Positions 23,321 through 34,768 of a stretch of DNA of 64,000 bases are shown in pieces. The DNA is from Pseudomonas graminis (lineage in GTDB: Bacteria > Pseudomonadota > Gammaproteobacteria > Pseudomonadales > Pseudomonadaceae), in contig NZ_SOCR01000005.1 of NCBI RefSeq assembly GCF_004364335.1, forward strand, positions 372,001 to 436,000, in the 5' to 3' direction. Position numbers and translations under genes: made by a program. The stretch's first letter is position 1, and each line of letters begins with the position of its first letter. Below the pieces are notes generated by a model. The model was not told the origin of the DNA, ran no database searches, and saw only the letters and a program-made list of their open reading frames with translations.

Positions 23321-24433
23321 ATGCCGTTGTTCGAAAAGGCCGGGCAGTCGCCGGCCGAGCTGGAAGCACGCTTGCGTTTGCATCGGCTGCCGGAAGTCGG
23401 CCCGAAACGTTTTCGTACCCTCATCGATGCGTTCGGCAGCGCCTCTGCCGCGCTAAGTGCGCCGGCTTCAGCATGGCGATCTCTACGGCTGCCGGCGGCC
23501 AGTGCCGAGGCCCGTCGCAGTACAGACGTACGCGACGGCGCCAGTGCTGCACTGGCTTGGTTAGACCGTCCGGGCCAGCATTTGCTGATGTGGGACGACC
23601 CTGACTACCCTGCGCTACTGGCAGAAATTCCTGATCCGCCGCCACTGCTTTTCATCGCGGGAAACCGCGCGTTGCTCGATCGTCCGCAGTTGGGAATGGT
23701 GGGCAGTCGTCGCGCTTCAAAGCCTGGGCTCGACACCGCTGCGGCATTCGCTCGAAGCCTGGCAGGTGCCGGTTTTGTCATCACCAGCGGGTTGGCGCTG
23801 GGTATCGATGGCGCGGCACATCAAGGTGCGCTGGACGTAAAAGGCGGGACAATTGGCGTGCTGGGCACCGGCATCGAAAAACTTTATCCACAGCGGCATC
23901 GCCAACTTGCAGCGCGCATGATAGGCGACGGCGGCGCAGTGATTTCAGAGCTGCCCCTGGACGCAGGACCTCACGCCAGCAACTTTCCCCGGCGCAATCG
24001 AATCATCAGCGGTTTGTCCCTGGGCGTGCTGGTGGTCGAGGCCAGCGTCGCCAGCGGATCGCTGATTACGGCACGGCTTGCTGCCGAGCAGGGCCGTGAG
24101 GTCTACGCGATTCCCGGCTCGATCCATCATCCGGGAGCCAGGGGTTGTCACCAGCTGATCCGGGAAGGGGCGGTGCTGGTGGAAACCATCGACCATATTC
24201 TTGAAGCGCTACAGGGCTGGAAAAACATCGCGCCGAGCCATGACGTCGTTGACAAGCCGTCGACGCCGCTCCATCCGCTGCTAGCCCTCTTGCACGCAGC
24301 GCCGCAAACCGGCGAGGCGCTGGCCCATAACAGCGGTTGGCCGTTGCCGAAGGTTCTTGCGGCGCTGACTGAGCTCGAACTCGACAGCAGCGTGGCTTGT
24401 GAAGCCGGGCGATGGTTTGCCCGGGCACGCTGA
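23321..24433 (+). CDS. dprA: DNA-processing protein DprA (Smf)
   Basis: DprA binds single-stranded DNA and loads RecA during natural transformation. The 370 residues have an N-terminal SAM-like region, then the Rossmann-like DprA core with GSRRASKPGLD, TSGLALGIDGAAHQGAL and FPRRNRIISGLS, and a C-terminal winged-helix-like region. The ATG at 23321 follows AAGGAAG. tsaC begins 39 bases downstream, a pairing seen widely in gammaproteobacteria. Confidence 0.96.
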   Translation: MPLFEKAGQSPAELEARLRLHRLPEVGPKRFRTLIDAFGSASAALSAPASAWRSLRLPAASAEARRSTDVRDGASAALAWLDRPGQHLLMWDDPDYPALLAEIPDPPPLLFIAGNRALLDRPQLGMVGSRRASKPGLDTAAAFARSLAGAGFVITSGLALGIDGAAHQGALDVKGGTIGVLGTGIEKLYPQRHRQLAARMIGDGGAVISELPLDAGPHASNFPRRNRIISGLSLGVLVVEASVASGSLITARLAAEQGREVYAIPGSIHHPGARGCHQLIREGAVLVETIDHILEALQGWKNIAPSHDVVDKPSTPLHPLLALLHAAPQTGEALAHNSGWPLPKVLAALTELELDSSVACEAGRWFARAR

Positions 24434-24472
24434 GGTTAAACTGCCCGCCTGCTTAATTGGGGAGAACGGACG

Positions 24473-25030
24473 ATGGTCAGCAGTTGGCGAGTGCAGCAAG
24501 CCGCACGAGAAATTCGGGCCGGGGCGGTAATTGCCTATCCAACCGAAGCGGTGTGGGGGTTGGGCTGTGACCCTTGGGATGCAGAGGCGGTGTATCGCTT
24601 GCTGGCAATCAAGGCGCGGCCTGTTGATAAGGGCTTGATCCTGATCGCAGACAACATCCGTCAGTTTGATTTCCTCTTCGAGGACTTCCCTGAGCTGTGG
24701 ATTGATCGCATGGCCAGCACCTGGCCGGGACCGAATACCTGGCTGGTGCCCCATCAAGGCCTGTTGCCGGACTGGATCACCGGAAAGCACGACACCGTCG
24801 CCCTCCGGGTCAGCGATCACCCGACCGTACGGGAGCTGTGCGCCTTGACCGGCCCGCTGGTGTCGACTTCTGCCAACCCTACCGGTCGCCCTGCCGCCCG
24901 CTCGCGGTTGCGCGTTGAACAATATTTCCACGAGCAACTGGACATGGTGCTGAGTGGCAGTCTCGGTGGGCGCCGCAATCCGAGTGTGATCCGGGACCTG
25001 GTGACGGCTGAGGTGGTAAGGGCGGGCTAA
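24473..25030 (+). CDS. tsaC: Threonylcarbamoyl-AMP synthase
   Basis: TsaC makes threonylcarbamoyl-AMP for the t6A37 modification of ANN-decoding tRNAs. The 185 residues form a single YrdC domain with [41 protein letters not shown] and [11 protein letters not shown]. There is no Sua5 C-terminal domain, so this is the short TsaC/RimN form. It is probably co-transcribed with dprA; GGGGAG lies upstream of its ATG. Confidence 0.96.
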   Translation: MVSSWRVQQAAREIRAGAVIAYPTEAVWGLGCDPWDAEAVYRLLAIKARPVDKGLILIADNIRQFDFLFEDFPELWIDRMASTWPGPNTWLVPHQGLLPDWITGKHDTVALRVSDHPTVRELCALTGPLVSTSANPTGRPAARSRLRVEQYFHEQLDMVLSGSLGGRRNPSVIRDLVTAEVVRAG

Positions 25031-25094
25031 GCATTCTCCTGCCTGCTTTTGAATGGTTTTGGTCTGACCGCGACTTGCCTAAGCGGTGGAACCT

Positions 25095-25181
25095 GTAGGA
25101 GCGCGCTTGCCCGCGAATCAGATATACCTGTTACGCATTGAGCGACTGACACAACGCATTCGCGGGCAAGCGCGCTCCTAC
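25095..25181. repeat. REPIN 4, tsaC-qor junction
   Basis: The left arm GTAGGAGCGCGCTTGCCCGC starts at 25095 and the right arm ends at 25181. The right arm with part of its loop (25146-25182) is identical over 37 bases to 33219-33255, so these two repeats share recent ancestry. It lies between convergent genes. Confidence 0.92.
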
Positions 25182-25197
25182 AACATCAAATGCGGGA

Positions 25198-27320
<2,123 letters not shown>

Positions 27321-27321
<1 letters not shown>

Positions 27322-28148
27322 TGACCGACCAGTACGTTGTTTTCGGCAACCCTATCGGCCACAGCAAATCCCCGCTGATCCATCGCCTGTTCGCCGAGCA
27401 AACCGGTCAGGCGCTGGACTACCAGACCTCGCTGGCGCCACTGGACGGCTTCACCGCTTACGCCAAGGCGTTTTTTGAGACAGGCCGGGGCGCCAACGTC
27501 ACCGTCCCGTTCAAGGAAGAAGCGTACCGGATGGCCGATCAGCTGACGGAGCGCGGTCGTCGTGCCGGGGCGGTCAATACGCTGGCACTTCGAGCGGATG
27601 GCAGCCTGTTGGGTGACAACACGGACGGCGCAGGCCTGGTTCGGGACCTTAAGGTCAATCATGGCGTCACCCTCAAGGACAAACGCATCCTTGTGCTCGG
27701 CGCTGGCGGCGCAGTGCGTGGCGCGCTGGAACCCTTGCTGGCGGAAGATCCCTACGTGCTGGTGGTCGCCAATCGCACGGTGGGAAAGGCTGAACAACTG
27801 GCCCAGGAATTCGCCGACATTGGCCCGGTGCTGCCTGCAGGCTATGACTGGCTGGAGGAACCGGTGGACATCATCATCAACGCCACGTCGGCCAGTCTGT
27901 CAGGCGAGGTGCCACCGATTGCGCCCAGCCTCATTCAGCCGGGCGTGACCTTCTGCTACGACATGATGTACGCCAAAGAACCGACCGCGTTCTGTCGCTG
28001 GGCGTCTGAACACAGCGCCGGGCAATCCGTGGATGGTTTGGGAATGTTGGTCGAGCAGGCCGCCGAGGCGTTTTACCTGTGGCGTGGCGTGCGACCGGAA
28101 TCAGCACCGGTACTGGCGGAACTGCGGCGGTTGATGGCGCAGACCTAG
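27321..28148 (+). CDS. aroE: Shikimate dehydrogenase
   Basis: AroE reduces 3-dehydroshikimate to shikimate with NADPH. With ATG 27321 it is 275 residues (a GTG at 27318 would add one). The substrate-binding part shows [14 protein letters not shown] and [10 protein letters not shown] with the catalytic Lys. The Rossmann part has [12 protein letters not shown], then [11 protein letters not shown] and NATSASLSG. It overlaps hemF by one base, so it is translationally coupled. Confidence 0.97.
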
Positions 28149-28163
28149 CGAATGTACCGACCT

Positions 28164-28228
28164 CATCGCGAGCAAGCTCACTCCTACAGACTGATATTGG
28201 CCCTGTAGGAGTGAGCTTGCTCGCGATG
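28164..28228. repeat. REP pair 5, compact 26-bp hairpin, aroE-choX junction
   Basis: Unlike the others, the arms are in the opposite order: the CTCCTAC end of one arm and the GTAGGAG end of the other face each other across 13 bases. The arms at 28164-28189 and 28203-28228 are perfect 26-base complements of the GTAGGAGTGAGCTTGCTCGC class. It sits between convergent genes, where it could act as a bidirectional transcription barrier. Confidence 0.92.
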
Positions 28229-28242
28229 CTTCTTGTCGGCGC

Positions 28243-29169
28243 TTACAACTTGGCCTTCACCGCTGGCAGCGCATCCTTGTCGTCAACGGTTTTCACGCCG
28301 TCGAGCCATTTGTCCAGCACCGCCGGATTGGCTTTCAACCATGCTTTCACCGCCTCCGTGTTGCTGACCTTCTTGTCCACCACGGTCTGCATGATCGAGT
28401 TTTCCATGTCCTGGGTGAACACCAGGTTGGAAAGCAGCTTGGCCACATTCGGGCAGGCGTCGGCGTAACCTTTGCGGGTTACGGTGTAGACGCTGCCGGT
28501 CTCACCGAAGTACTTCTCGCCGCCTTTGAGGTAGTGCATGCCTTTGATCTGCACGTTCATCGGGTGCGGCGTCCAGCCGAGGAACACCACGAATTCCTTT
28601 TTCTTCACGTTGCGCTGCACTTCGGCCAGCATCGCCTGCTCGCTGGACTCCACCAACTTCCAGTCACCCAGTTCGAACTCGTTCTTTTTGATGATCTCCT
28701 GAATCGAGGCGTTGGCCGGAGCCCCCGAACCGATGCCGTAAATCTTCTTGTGGAATTTGTCGGCAAATTTGTTCAGGTCGGCGAAGTCGTGAATGCCCGC
28801 ATCGTAGACATAATCCGGAACCGCGAGGGTGAACTCGGTGCCTTCCAGGTTCTTCGCGTATTGCGTCACGTCACCCGTGGCGATGAACTTGTCGTAGAAG
28901 CCCTGCTGGGCCGGCATCCAGTTACCGAGAAAGACGTCCAGTTGCCCGTCCTTCAGACCGCCGTAGGCGATCGGCACCGCCAGGGTGTCGATCTTGGCTT
29001 TGTAGCCCATACCGTCGAGCAAAAAGCCTGCGGTGGCGTTGGTCGCAGCGATATCGCTCCAGCCTGGATCGGCCATCCGTACGGTGCTGCAGCTAGCGTC
29101 AGCGGCATAGGCCACGACGCTGCTCAAGCTCAAGACCCCAACCGCCAGCGTGGTGAACAGCTTATTCAT
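28243..29169 (-). CDS. Choline/betaine ABC transporter substrate-binding protein (ChoX-like)
   Basis: This is a periplasmic binding protein of the OpuAC family, 308 residues, with a signal peptide (MNKLFTTLAVGVLSLSSVVAYA, cleavage about 22/23). The ligand-box region has VRMADPGWSDIAATNATAGFLL and several aromatics (W38, W84). The adjacent choline sulfatase gene and LysR regulator point to choline as ligand. No permease or ATPase gene is nearby, so it must use transporter parts encoded elsewhere. The ligand is inferred from context and family. Confidence 0.85.
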   Translation of the reverse strand: MNKLFTTLAVGVLSLSSVVAYAADASCSTVRMADPGWSDIAATNATAGFLLDGMGYKAKIDTLAVPIAYGGLKDGQLDVFLGNWMPAQQGFYDKFIATGDVTQYAKNLEGTEFTLAVPDYVYDAGIHDFADLNKFADKFHKKIYGIGSGAPANASIQEIIKKNEFELGDWKLVESSEQAMLAEVQRNVKKKEFVVFLGWTPHPMNVQIKGMHYLKGGEKYFGETGSVYTVTRKGYADACPNVAKLLSNLVFTQDMENSIMQTVVDKKVSNTEAVKAWLKANPAVLDKWLDGVKTVDDKDALPAVKAKL

Positions 29170-29208
29170 GGTGTGCCCCTTTTTTGGTTTTCTAAGTGTT
29201 GGCAGGGT

Positions 29209-30714
29209 TCAAGGTTGCGGATAACGGGCCTTGCGCTCCAGATCGTCCAGATCAATGTGGTTGCGCATGTACTGCTGACTGGCGTCGACCAGCGGCTGGT
29301 GATCCCAACTCTTCAGCTTGCCGATGGCCAGCGACTCGGCGACGAACCGCCGGCGTCGCTGACTGGCGAGCACCTGGTGGTGTATCGCCGGAATGTCCCA
29401 CTTGGCCTTTGCTTCGGCCAGGAACGCAGCGAACAGGTCGCGATGAGCCTCGGATCGACTCAACTCTTCCTGCTCCTTCGGATCGTTGTGCACGTCATAC
29501 AGCAGACATGGGTCCCGTTCCGAATAAATGAATTTGTACGCGCCGCGACGAATCATCATCAGCGGACTGTTGGTGCCCTCGGCCATGTACTCGCCAAACA
29601 CCTCGTCGTGGCCGCCCTCGCCTTGCAGGTGCGGCAATAGTGAGCGGCCATCGAGCGGTAAGCCGGCGTCCAGTTGACCGTCAGCCAGCGCCACAAAGGT
29701 CGGCAACAAGTCAGCGGTCGACACTGCGGCCTGCACACGACCGGCCTTGAACTGTCCCGGAGCGTACACCAGCAATGGCACCCGCGCCGACATCTCGAAC
29801 CAGTGCATTTTGTACCAGAGCCCGCGCTCACCCAGCATGTCGCCATGGTCGCCGGAAAACACAATGATCGTGTCGTCAGCCAGTCCGGTTTCTTCAAGGG
29901 TCTTCAGCAGTTTGCCGACGTTGTCATCAATGTAGCTGCAGGCGCCGAAATAGGCGCGGCGTGCATCGCGAATCTTTTGCTCGGGCAGCGGCTTGTCCCA
30001 CAGGTCATAGACCTTCAGCAGGCGCTGGGAATGCGGATCCTGTTCGGACTGGGCCAACGGCGCGTGGGGCATCGGGATTTCTTCGTCGCTGTACAAATTC
30101 CAGTAAGACTTGGGAATGGTGTATGGATCGTGGGGATGGGTCATCGACACCGTCAGGCAAAACGGCTGATCGCCGTCTTCGCGTACATGATCGAACAGAT
30201 ACTGCTGAGCCTTGAACACCACTTCTTCGTCGAAATCGAGCTGATTGGTGCGCACGCAAGGTCCGGCTTGTAAGACCGATGACATGTTGTGGTACCAGGT
30301 CGGGCGCACGTCCGGTTCGTCCCAGTTCACCGCCCAACCATAGTCGGCCGGATAGATGTCGCTGGTCAGGCGCTCTTCGTAGCCGTGCAACTGATCAGGA
30401 CCACAGAAGTGCATCTTGCCGGACAGTGCTGTGCGATAGCCGAGACGACGCAGGTAGTGGGCGTAGGTCGGCACATCAGCCGGGAAGTCGGCGGCGTTGT
30501 CGTAGGCGCCGATCTTGCTCGGCAACTGCCCGCTCACCAGCGTGAAACGCGACGGTGCGCACAGCGGACTGTTGCAGTAGGCGGCGTCGAACACCACACC
30601 TTCAGCAGCGAGGCGACTCAAGTGGGGCATTTTGATCGGAGAAGTGGCGTACATCGGCAACATGGGCGCGGCCATCTGATCGGCCATGATGAAAAGAATG
30701 TTCTTGCGCTTCAT
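29209..30714 (-). CDS. betC: Choline-sulfatase
   Basis: BetC hydrolyses choline-O-sulfate to choline and sulfate, giving access to an osmoprotectant as carbon, nitrogen and sulfur source. I start at ATG 30714 (MKRKNILFIMADQMAAPML), giving 501 residues; a longer frame to 30738 is possible, and neither start has a strong ribosome site. The formylglycine motif C-X-P-S-R is CAPSR with C52. Metal ligands appear in ADQ and FSGDHGDMLGERGLWYK. It lies 39 bases upstream of the choX-like gene. Confidence 0.95.
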   Translation of the reverse strand: MKRKNILFIMADQMAAPMLPMYATSPIKMPHLSRLAAEGVVFDAAYCNSPLCAPSRFTLVSGQLPSKIGAYDNAADFPADVPTYAHYLRRLGYRTALSGKMHFCGPDQLHGYEERLTSDIYPADYGWAVNWDEPDVRPTWYHNMSSVLQAGPCVRTNQLDFDEEVVFKAQQYLFDHVREDGDQPFCLTVSMTHPHDPYTIPKSYWNLYSDEEIPMPHAPLAQSEQDPHSQRLLKVYDLWDKPLPEQKIRDARRAYFGACSYIDDNVGKLLKTLEETGLADDTIIVFSGDHGDMLGERGLWYKMHWFEMSARVPLLVYAPGQFKAGRVQAAVSTADLLPTFVALADGQLDAGLPLDGRSLLPHLQGEGGHDEVFGEYMAEGTNSPLMMIRRGAYKFIYSERDPCLLYDVHNDPKEQEELSRSEAHRDLFAAFLAEAKAKWDIPAIHHQVLASQRRRRFVAESLAIGKLKSWDHQPLVDASQQYMRNHIDLDDLERKARYPQP

Positions 30715-30828
30715 GTATTCGCGGCATCCCATAGTCATTATTTATGCGAAAGTGCTCCGACCGAGGATGGTGCCCATGCCGTCTGCGGTAAAGCCCATGA
30801 GAGGCAATGCCTAGGATAAGTGCAGTTT

Positions 30829-31779
30829 ATGTTTGAAGCCCTTGGTGCCATGTCGCTGGATTTGCTTCGCGGCTTTGAGGCCGCCGCACGGTTGCGCAGT
30901 TTTACCGCTGCGGCCATCGAGCTCGGCACCACTCAACCGGCCATCAGCCAGCAAATCAAGCGACTGGAGGAGCAACTGGCGATGCGGCTGTTTGATCGCA
31001 TCTATCGCGGTATCGAGCTGACGGACGCCGGGCTGATCTTGTTCAATCACGTACAGACCGGGCTCCAGTCGATGGACACCGGGCTCACCGCAATCACCGA
31101 GCAGCATCAGCACGAGGTGCTGCAAGTGGCGACGGACTTCGCCTTCGCTGCCTATTGGCTGATGCCGCGCCTGCACCGTTTCCACAAGGACAACCCCGAC
31201 GTCGACGTCAGCCTGGTTACCAGCGAGCGCAGTCACAGCATGCTGCGTGCAGATATCGACGTGGCCGTGTTGTTTGGCGACGGCCGTTTCAAGCAGGGAG
31301 AAAGCCACTGGTTGTTCAGCGAGGAAGTATTCCCGGTCTGCAGTCCACAGTTGCTGAAGGGGCGCGACCTGCCCTTGCCCACCGATGCGCTGAAAGACTT
31401 CGCGCTCCTGCACCTTCGTGGCGAAGGGGGCAACAACTGGTTTGACTGGGGTGGCGTGTTCCGCGCCCTGAATATCCCTCAGGCACCCGCTCCGGGGCAG
31501 CTGCGATTCGATAATTACACGCTGATGATTCAGGCGGCGATCGGCGGCCAGGGCGTGGCCATCGGCTGGCGACATCTGGTAGATGATTTGCTGGAGCAGG
31601 GGTTGCTATGCCGCCCTATCGAAGCCAGCGCCGTCTCCGGATATGGCTATTACATCGTTTTGCCGCAACGCAAACGGCGCGTGCAGATCGTGCAGAGGTT
31701 CGTAGATTGGTTACGAAGTGAGCAGGCGTTGAGCGGGGATTTGTTGAAGGGCAAGGCGCTGCCGTCGATTGCGGTTTAA
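30829..31779 (+). CDS. LysR-type regulator next to choline sulfatase
   Basis: A 316-residue LysR-family regulator with an N-terminal winged helix-turn-helix (SLDLLRGFEAAARLRSFTAAAIELGTTQPAISQQIKRLEEQL, about 8-50) and a periplasmic-binding-type effector domain. I choose ATG 30829 since AGGA lies 12 bases upstream; GTG 30820 has it too close. It is divergent from betC with a 114-base gap, the usual arrangement for a LysR protein controlling its neighbour. Control by choline or choline sulfate is inferred. Confidence 0.88.
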   Translation: MFEALGAMSLDLLRGFEAAARLRSFTAAAIELGTTQPAISQQIKRLEEQLAMRLFDRIYRGIELTDAGLILFNHVQTGLQSMDTGLTAITEQHQHEVLQVATDFAFAAYWLMPRLHRFHKDNPDVDVSLVTSERSHSMLRADIDVAVLFGDGRFKQGESHWLFSEEVFPVCSPQLLKGRDLPLPTDALKDFALLHLRGEGGNNWFDWGGVFRALNIPQAPAPGQLRFDNYTLMIQAAIGGQGVAIGWRHLVDDLLEQGLLCRPIEASAVSGYGYYIVLPQRKRRVQIVQRFVDWLRSEQALSGDLLKGKALPSIAV

Positions 31780-31924
31780 AGGCGTTAACAGAAACATACC
31801 GACACCGCTCTGGTCGCGGATCATTGCGGCGCCGTTCGCCTCCCAACATTAATTTTTATTCCAGAAGATTCCTACAGACTTGTCGGACTCGGTGAGGTTT
31901 ACAACTGCAGTCACTTAAGATTAT

Positions 31925-31999
31925 TTCCTACATGCAACTGGGGTATGGCAATCGGGATCACTGCATCCACTTTTGTCAAAGCTAATTGTCATGTAGGAA
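31925..31999. repeat. Inverted repeat upstream of the low-GC ORFs
   Basis: TTCCTACATG at 31925-31934 is the exact inverse complement of CATGTAGGAA at 31990-31999, which lies just before the ATG at 32006. Another TTCCTACAG lies near 31870. It may be a regulatory site or a decayed REP-type arm; CTCCTAC/GTAGGAG ends occur in the REPs of this window. Confidence 0.4.
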
Positions 32000-32005
32000 T
32001 TCACC

Positions 32006-32191
32006 ATGCGAATCCGGCTTACGAAGATGCTGTTAAATGCAAGGGTGAACTTGATAGCGACTTGGCGATGGTTTGGCGAGCGTTTGAACAGAAGGCTTAT
32101 TATTTTCTGTCTTAACGCATGCAGGGCAGTTTTGATTGCTTATCTCCTGCTTTTCTTTTTCAGATACTACAGCTTTGGCTGGTTAATATGA
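32006..32191 (+). CDS. Small putative membrane protein, unrecognised
   Basis: This is a 61-residue ORF beginning MRIRLTKMLLNARVNLIATWR, with AGGAATTCACC directly before the ATG as a plausible ribosome site. The N-terminal half is basic, and the C-terminal half has one hydrophobic segment (about 38-52, CRAVLIAYLLLFFF), predicting a single-pass inner-membrane protein with a cytoplasmic positive end. I recognise no family. Base composition is AT-richer than the neighbours. It lies 31 bases before the next ORF and may be co-expressed. It could be non-coding, but the ribosome site and membrane pattern favour a gene. Confidence 0.45.
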   Translation: MRIRLTKMLLNARVNLIATWRWFGERLNRRLIIFCLNACRAVLIAYLLLFFFRYYSFGWLI

Positions 32192-32222
32192 CTGTCACAC
32201 ATTCAAAGGGTTGGACTTAATA

Positions 32223-33146
32223 ATGCCTGCGCAACTAAATAAAAATGATATTGATATGCTGAATATATTGCTTAAACACGAATCCCCTGAACTTATGTAT
32301 GAGGCACTTCAATCCTATGGCTATAAATATGCAGCACTTGCTGGAGGTATTATTGACCCCCATTCGCCATCGGGCTCGGCGGCGGTTAACTTTCTACGGC
32401 TAACTGCGCAGCGCGACGGCGCCCGATTTACGGAAAATTCGATTCGCTTTGTCTATGACAGAATGGCTCAAGCTTACTTGGATGTGCTCAACGCACAGTA
32501 CAAAAGTCAAGGCGTGGTCAATAGAGATATAAATCATCGGGAGGCATGGGAGATCCACAACAAGGTTTTAGCATATCTCGGCTATTCCGCCGACGCTTGG
32601 ACGCTGAATTCAGTTTTCAACGTCATGGCAAATGATGAGATAAGGGAGCGGTATTGGATGGAAACTTTGGAATCCGCAGGTGATCCGGTCGCAGAAGCTC
32701 TGATTATCATGAGGACAGAGACTTTTATGGCAACTGTTTCAACCATTGGCAACGCGGATATGAAAGCTGTTGCTGATAACTGGCGCTCGCGAGTTGATAC
32801 CCCATCAACAATCGCGGCTGTTGCGAGAGGGACCACTGGTATGATCGCCGATCGAATTGGTGATCTTTTCAAGGATATTACCAACGCCGTTTTAGGACCC
32901 GTGCCAGCGGGTACGATTATACCGACATGGACACCCGCACCCGCAGCAACTCCACTACCCGTGCCAAATGCCGCTACTACGCCACCGCCCCCAATACCTG
33001 CGCCTCCGCGAGTACCAGTCCAACCGGTACGTAAGCCTCGCAGGCGGCCACGCCTTCCCCCGCCGACGACCCATAGGGGCCATCCCGGGAGTGGATATGA
33101 ACAAACCGGTGGAGGGGGGCGTGGGCCAGTTTTCTGGCTAGAGTGA
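32223..33146 (+). CDS. Hypothetical protein with helical N-terminal domain and Pro-rich basic tail
   Basis: I do not recognise this 307-residue protein. ATG 32223 (MPAQLNKNDIDMLNILLKHE) is chosen with AAAGGG upstream; TTG 32211 is too close to that site. Residues about 1-215 look all-helical (SPELMYEALQSYGYKYAALAGGII, then MAQAYLDVLNAQYKSQ, then AWEIHNKVLAYLGYSADAWTL). From about 230 the protein is Pro-rich, then basic (RKPRRRPRLPPPTT), then Gly-rich, ending RGPVFWLE. There is no signal peptide. Opening codons are very AT-rich (about 30 percent GC over the row at 32221). The N-terminal pattern recalls adaptor or N-terminal domains of Pseudomonas secreted toxins, a low-confidence impression. 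Confidence 0.65.
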   Translation: MPAQLNKNDIDMLNILLKHESPELMYEALQSYGYKYAALAGGIIDPHSPSGSAAVNFLRLTAQRDGARFTENSIRFVYDRMAQAYLDVLNAQYKSQGVVNRDINHREAWEIHNKVLAYLGYSADAWTLNSVFNVMANDEIRERYWMETLESAGDPVAEALIIMRTETFMATVSTIGNADMKAVADNWRSRVDTPSTIAAVARGTTGMIADRIGDLFKDITNAVLGPVPAGTIIPTWTPAPAATPLPVPNAATTPPPPIPAPPRVPVQPVRKPRRRPRLPPPTTHRGHPGSGYEQTGGGGRGPVFWLE

Positions 33147-33171
33147 TATGACTAACTACTGATCCTTATTT

Positions 33172-33253
33172 GAGCGCGCTTGATCACGAAAGGCGGTGAG
33201 TCATCGCGATTTGCACTGCTGACACAACGCATTCGCGGGCAAGCGCGCTCCTA
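33172..33253. repeat. REPIN 6 (left arm decayed), after the low-GC islet
   Basis: The right arm at 33231-33253 is a clean inverse REP. The left arm near 33172 (GAGCGCGCTTGATCACGA) is degenerate. Bases 33219-33255 are identical to 25146-25182. It marks the 3' edge of the low-GC islet. Confidence 0.85.
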
Positions 33254-33303
33254 CAGATTTGCGTCCATCTCACGTGCATGGACGGACGCGATTCAGAGGG
33301 GCC

Positions 33304-33831
<528 letters not shown>

Positions 33832-33865
33832 GTAGCGCGCTCCTGAGCAAAATACGGGCAGCAAA

Positions 33866-33896
33866 AAGGGGTTCAGGACGTGGTCCTGAACCCCTT
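33866..33896 (-). terminator. Intrinsic terminator of trpBA
   Basis: A 14-bp stem, AAGGGGTTCAGGAC at 33866-33879 with its complement at 33883-33896, has a 3-base loop. Read on the minus strand it ends in a T run (complement of AAAAA at 33863-33867), just after the trpA stop at 33908. Confidence 0.92.
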
Positions 33897-33907
33897 CGCT
33901 GTACGGC

Positions 33908-34768
33908 TTAGTGTGCTGCCAGAGACCGAGATTCCTCTGTATCAGAAACTTTACCTTCGGCGACGCGGGCCTTACGCACGCCTTCCGACAACTGCGCACA
34001 CAACCCCAGCACGCCGCTGACCGCTTGCTCAGGCGAAGACGCGCTTGCGATCTGGTCAATCAATGCCGAGCCGACGACGACACCATCGGCCACGCGCGCA
34101 ATGGCTGCCGCTTGTTCAGCTGTACGAATCCCGAAGCCGACACTGATCGGCAGATTGGTATGGCGGCGCAGGCGTTGCACGGCATCTTTGACGTGATCAA
34201 TCGTTGCGGAGCCGGCACCCGTCACGCCTGCTACCGACACGTAGTAAACGAAACCGGAACTGCCATTGAGCACCGTAGGCAAGCGAACGTCGTCGGTGGT
34301 CGGGGTCGTCAGACGGATGAAGTCCAGACCGGCGTCCTGAGCAGGGTCGCACAGTTCGGCGTTGTGCTCTGGCGGCAGGTCCACCACGATCAGGCCGTCC
34401 ACACCCGATGAATGCGCTTCGGAGATGAAGCGCTCGATGCCGTAATTGTGGATCGGGTTGTAATAACCCATCAGCACCAGCGGTGTAGTGCTGTCTCCTT
34501 CACGGAATTCGCGAACCATCTGCAGGGTTTTTGCCAGGTTTTGCTTGGCATTAAGAGCGCGAATGTTGGCCAGCTGAATCGCCGGGCCGTCGGCCATCGG
34601 GTCAGTGAACGGCATACCCAGTTCGATGACATCGGCACCTGCCTCAGGCAGTCCCTTGAGGATCGCCAGCGAAGTGTCGTAGCCCGGATCGCCTGCCGTG
34701 ATGAAGGTCACCAGGGCCGCGCGATTGTGTTCTTTCAGTTCGGCAAAACGCGTTTGCAGGCGGCTCAT
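33908..34768 (-). CDS. trpA: Tryptophan synthase alpha subunit
   Basis: TrpA cleaves indole-3-glycerol phosphate, passing indole to TrpB. The 286 residues form a TIM barrel with the catalytic acids E49 ([13 protein letters not shown]) and D60, the phosphate-binding [13 protein letters not shown] and VGSALID. The tail beyond about residue 268 ([19 protein letters not shown]) is longer than in many family members. The start overlaps the trpB stop by one base (TGATG). It is expected to be induced with trpB by TrpI. Confidence 0.98.
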   Translation of the reverse strand: MSRLQTRFAELKEHNRAALVTFITAGDPGYDTSLAILKGLPEAGADVIELGMPFTDPMADGPAIQLANIRALNAKQNLAKTLQMVREFREGDSTTPLVLMGYYNPIHNYGIERFISEAHSSGVDGLIVVDLPPEHNAELCDPAQDAGLDFIRLTTPTTDDVRLPTVLNGSSGFVYYVSVAGVTGAGSATIDHVKDAVQRLRRHTNLPISVGFGIRTAEQAAAIARVADGVVVGSALIDQIASASSPEQAVSGVLGLCAQLSEGVRKARVAEGKVSDTEESRSLAAH

